64,000 nucleotides of DNA from positions 21,861,927 through 21,925,926 of the forward strand of contig JANJXV010000024.1 of NCBI GenBank assembly GCA_024803745.1, in the 5' to 3' direction. Origin of the DNA: Megascapheus bottae. Taxonomy: Eukaryota; Chordata; Mammalia; Rodentia; Geomyidae. Made by a program: the position numbers and the translations under genes. The notes under the pieces were generated by a model, which saw nothing but the letters and a program-made list of their open reading frames with translations, was not told the origin of the DNA and searched no databases. Shown here piece after piece: positions 63,020 to 64,000 of the stretch (positions are counted from its first letter, which is position 1; every line of letters starts with the position of its first letter).

Positions 63020-64000
63020 TCCTGCCCCAGCTGATGATGTAACTGAGGGGGAGAGGGGAGCTGATGCCAGGCACAGCAAACCCCAGGAGGCCTCTTGGGC
63101 TTTAGCCACCCCTTCTCAGTCTGCTCCTCTCAGAGAGCTTCTGAGTGTTTCCTGTCTTAAATATCTGGACAGCCTCTCCTTCTGTGATCGCAGTGGCAGG
63201 GCCTCTCATCTGTGCTAGGTTACATCTTGGATATTTTAATGCACACATGAGCAGTAGTGTATCCTCTTCAAATGTGAGATCTCAAGGCTTCAGTTCATAG
63301 ATAGACAGCTGCAGCTCAGAGACTCTCCTAATGGTTCGTAGGTAACACTATGGGCAGTAGGACGCGCATGCACCCTGCACATCACTCCCTGATGTTCTCT
63401 TGACGTTCTGCACTGCACAAGCAGCTTAAGAGCAGTGGCAGGTCACAGTACCGGTTCCAGTTTCTAGGACAGAGTGTCTGCCTTCCACTTCCATTTCAGA
63501 GATAACGTGTTCAGAAAACTCTTAACTCATAAGTTCAAGATGACATATGTTTTCCACAGAATAAAAATAGTGATTCAGAATTGAATTGAAAATAAATAAC
63601 AAATAGATATTCGTCGGTGATATTTAAGTATTCCAACAAGTTCGTGTACCTAAGCCAGACATAATTTATTAATCACACCTTAATAGATTAACGATTGGAA
63701 ATTTATTATAGTGGTAATAAAATATGACCAGAGAAATGGATATCCTTCCTAAAACTGTGAAAAAAATAATTGTAAAGGTGTACCTAGAAAAAAATAAAAC
63801 TGCCTCTATGACGAGCTGTGATGTTTGAATATACACTAAAATTGCTCTTATATATGCCATCCACCGGTACAGACCTTAGAGAAACAGTTGGTATTACAGA
63901 GAGGGGGCGTGGCAAGCATACTGCAGCTTGAACATTGGATGGGGAGGGTGAAGCACTGAGAAGCCCTCTGCTCCTATTCCAAAGAGGCCTAGAAGACACA
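63020..64000. other. Right-end flank, no gene seen
   Basis: No exon or well-preserved repeat recognised. The last 100 bp turn G-rich and resemble the flanks seen upstream of other V segments here, but no leader ATG with donor is present before the window ends. Confidence 0.45.

Overview
This is intron-rich, low-CpG mammalian nuclear DNA packed with SINEs and LINE-1 tails. It is the 5' part of a T-cell receptor beta (TRB) locus together with the trypsinogen (PRSS/Try) genes that are embedded in it in mammals. The abundant tRNA/ID-like SINEs, the composite SINEs (7SL/B1-like head, ID-like tail) and the L1 3' tails point to a rodent. The ID-like family resembles that of geomyoid rodents (pocket mice, kangaroo rats), but this species call is inference.

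Left part (1-21.7 kb): three trypsinogen-family genes on the minus strand. The leftmost is seen only as its first coding exon (107-146) and runs off the window. The second (6111-9976) and third (17038-21622) have all five exons with exact trypsinogen exon lengths and consensus splice sites. The third looks like an ordinary digestive trypsinogen. The second keeps the catalytic triad, the specificity Asp and all 12 cysteines, but has Tyr in place of the oxyanion-hole Gly (position 198 of the precursor, chymotrypsin 193), Tyr in place of the autolysis Arg122, and a TEEDDK activation site. It is therefore a candidate mesotrypsin-like specialised trypsin.

Middle (21.7-35 kb): no genes. It holds an internally deleted betaretrovirus-like provirus (22642-25460, minus strand) with both LTRs, a tRNA-Lys1,2-type primer binding site, gag, protease and env remnants, plus SINEs and L1 tails. 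A gammaretrovirus-like solo LTR lies at about 13.3-13.7 kb, and a 5'-inverted (twin-primed) L1 with a SINE in its target duplication lies at 2.6-4.4 kb.

Right part (35-63 kb): seven TRBV segments on the plus strand, opposite to the trypsinogens, as in the 5' trypsinogen cluster of human and mouse TRB. In order: a TRBV5-like pseudogene, an intact TRBV10-like gene, an intact TRBV3-like gene, a TRBV5/9/13-like pseudogene, an intact TRBV26/TRBV6-like gene, an intact TRBV7-like gene, and a TRBV13-like gene with a frameshift but an intact recombination signal. The five best-preserved segments each have a leader exon, a V exon and a heptamer - 23 bp - nonamer recombination signal (22 or 23 bp for the TRBV7-like one). 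The V segments are substrates for V(D)J recombination in developing T cells. The trypsinogens are pancreatic genes that share only the location.

I found no bacterial-type system, CRISPR array or clearly undescribed gene family. The most interesting single signal is the Tyr193 trypsinogen.
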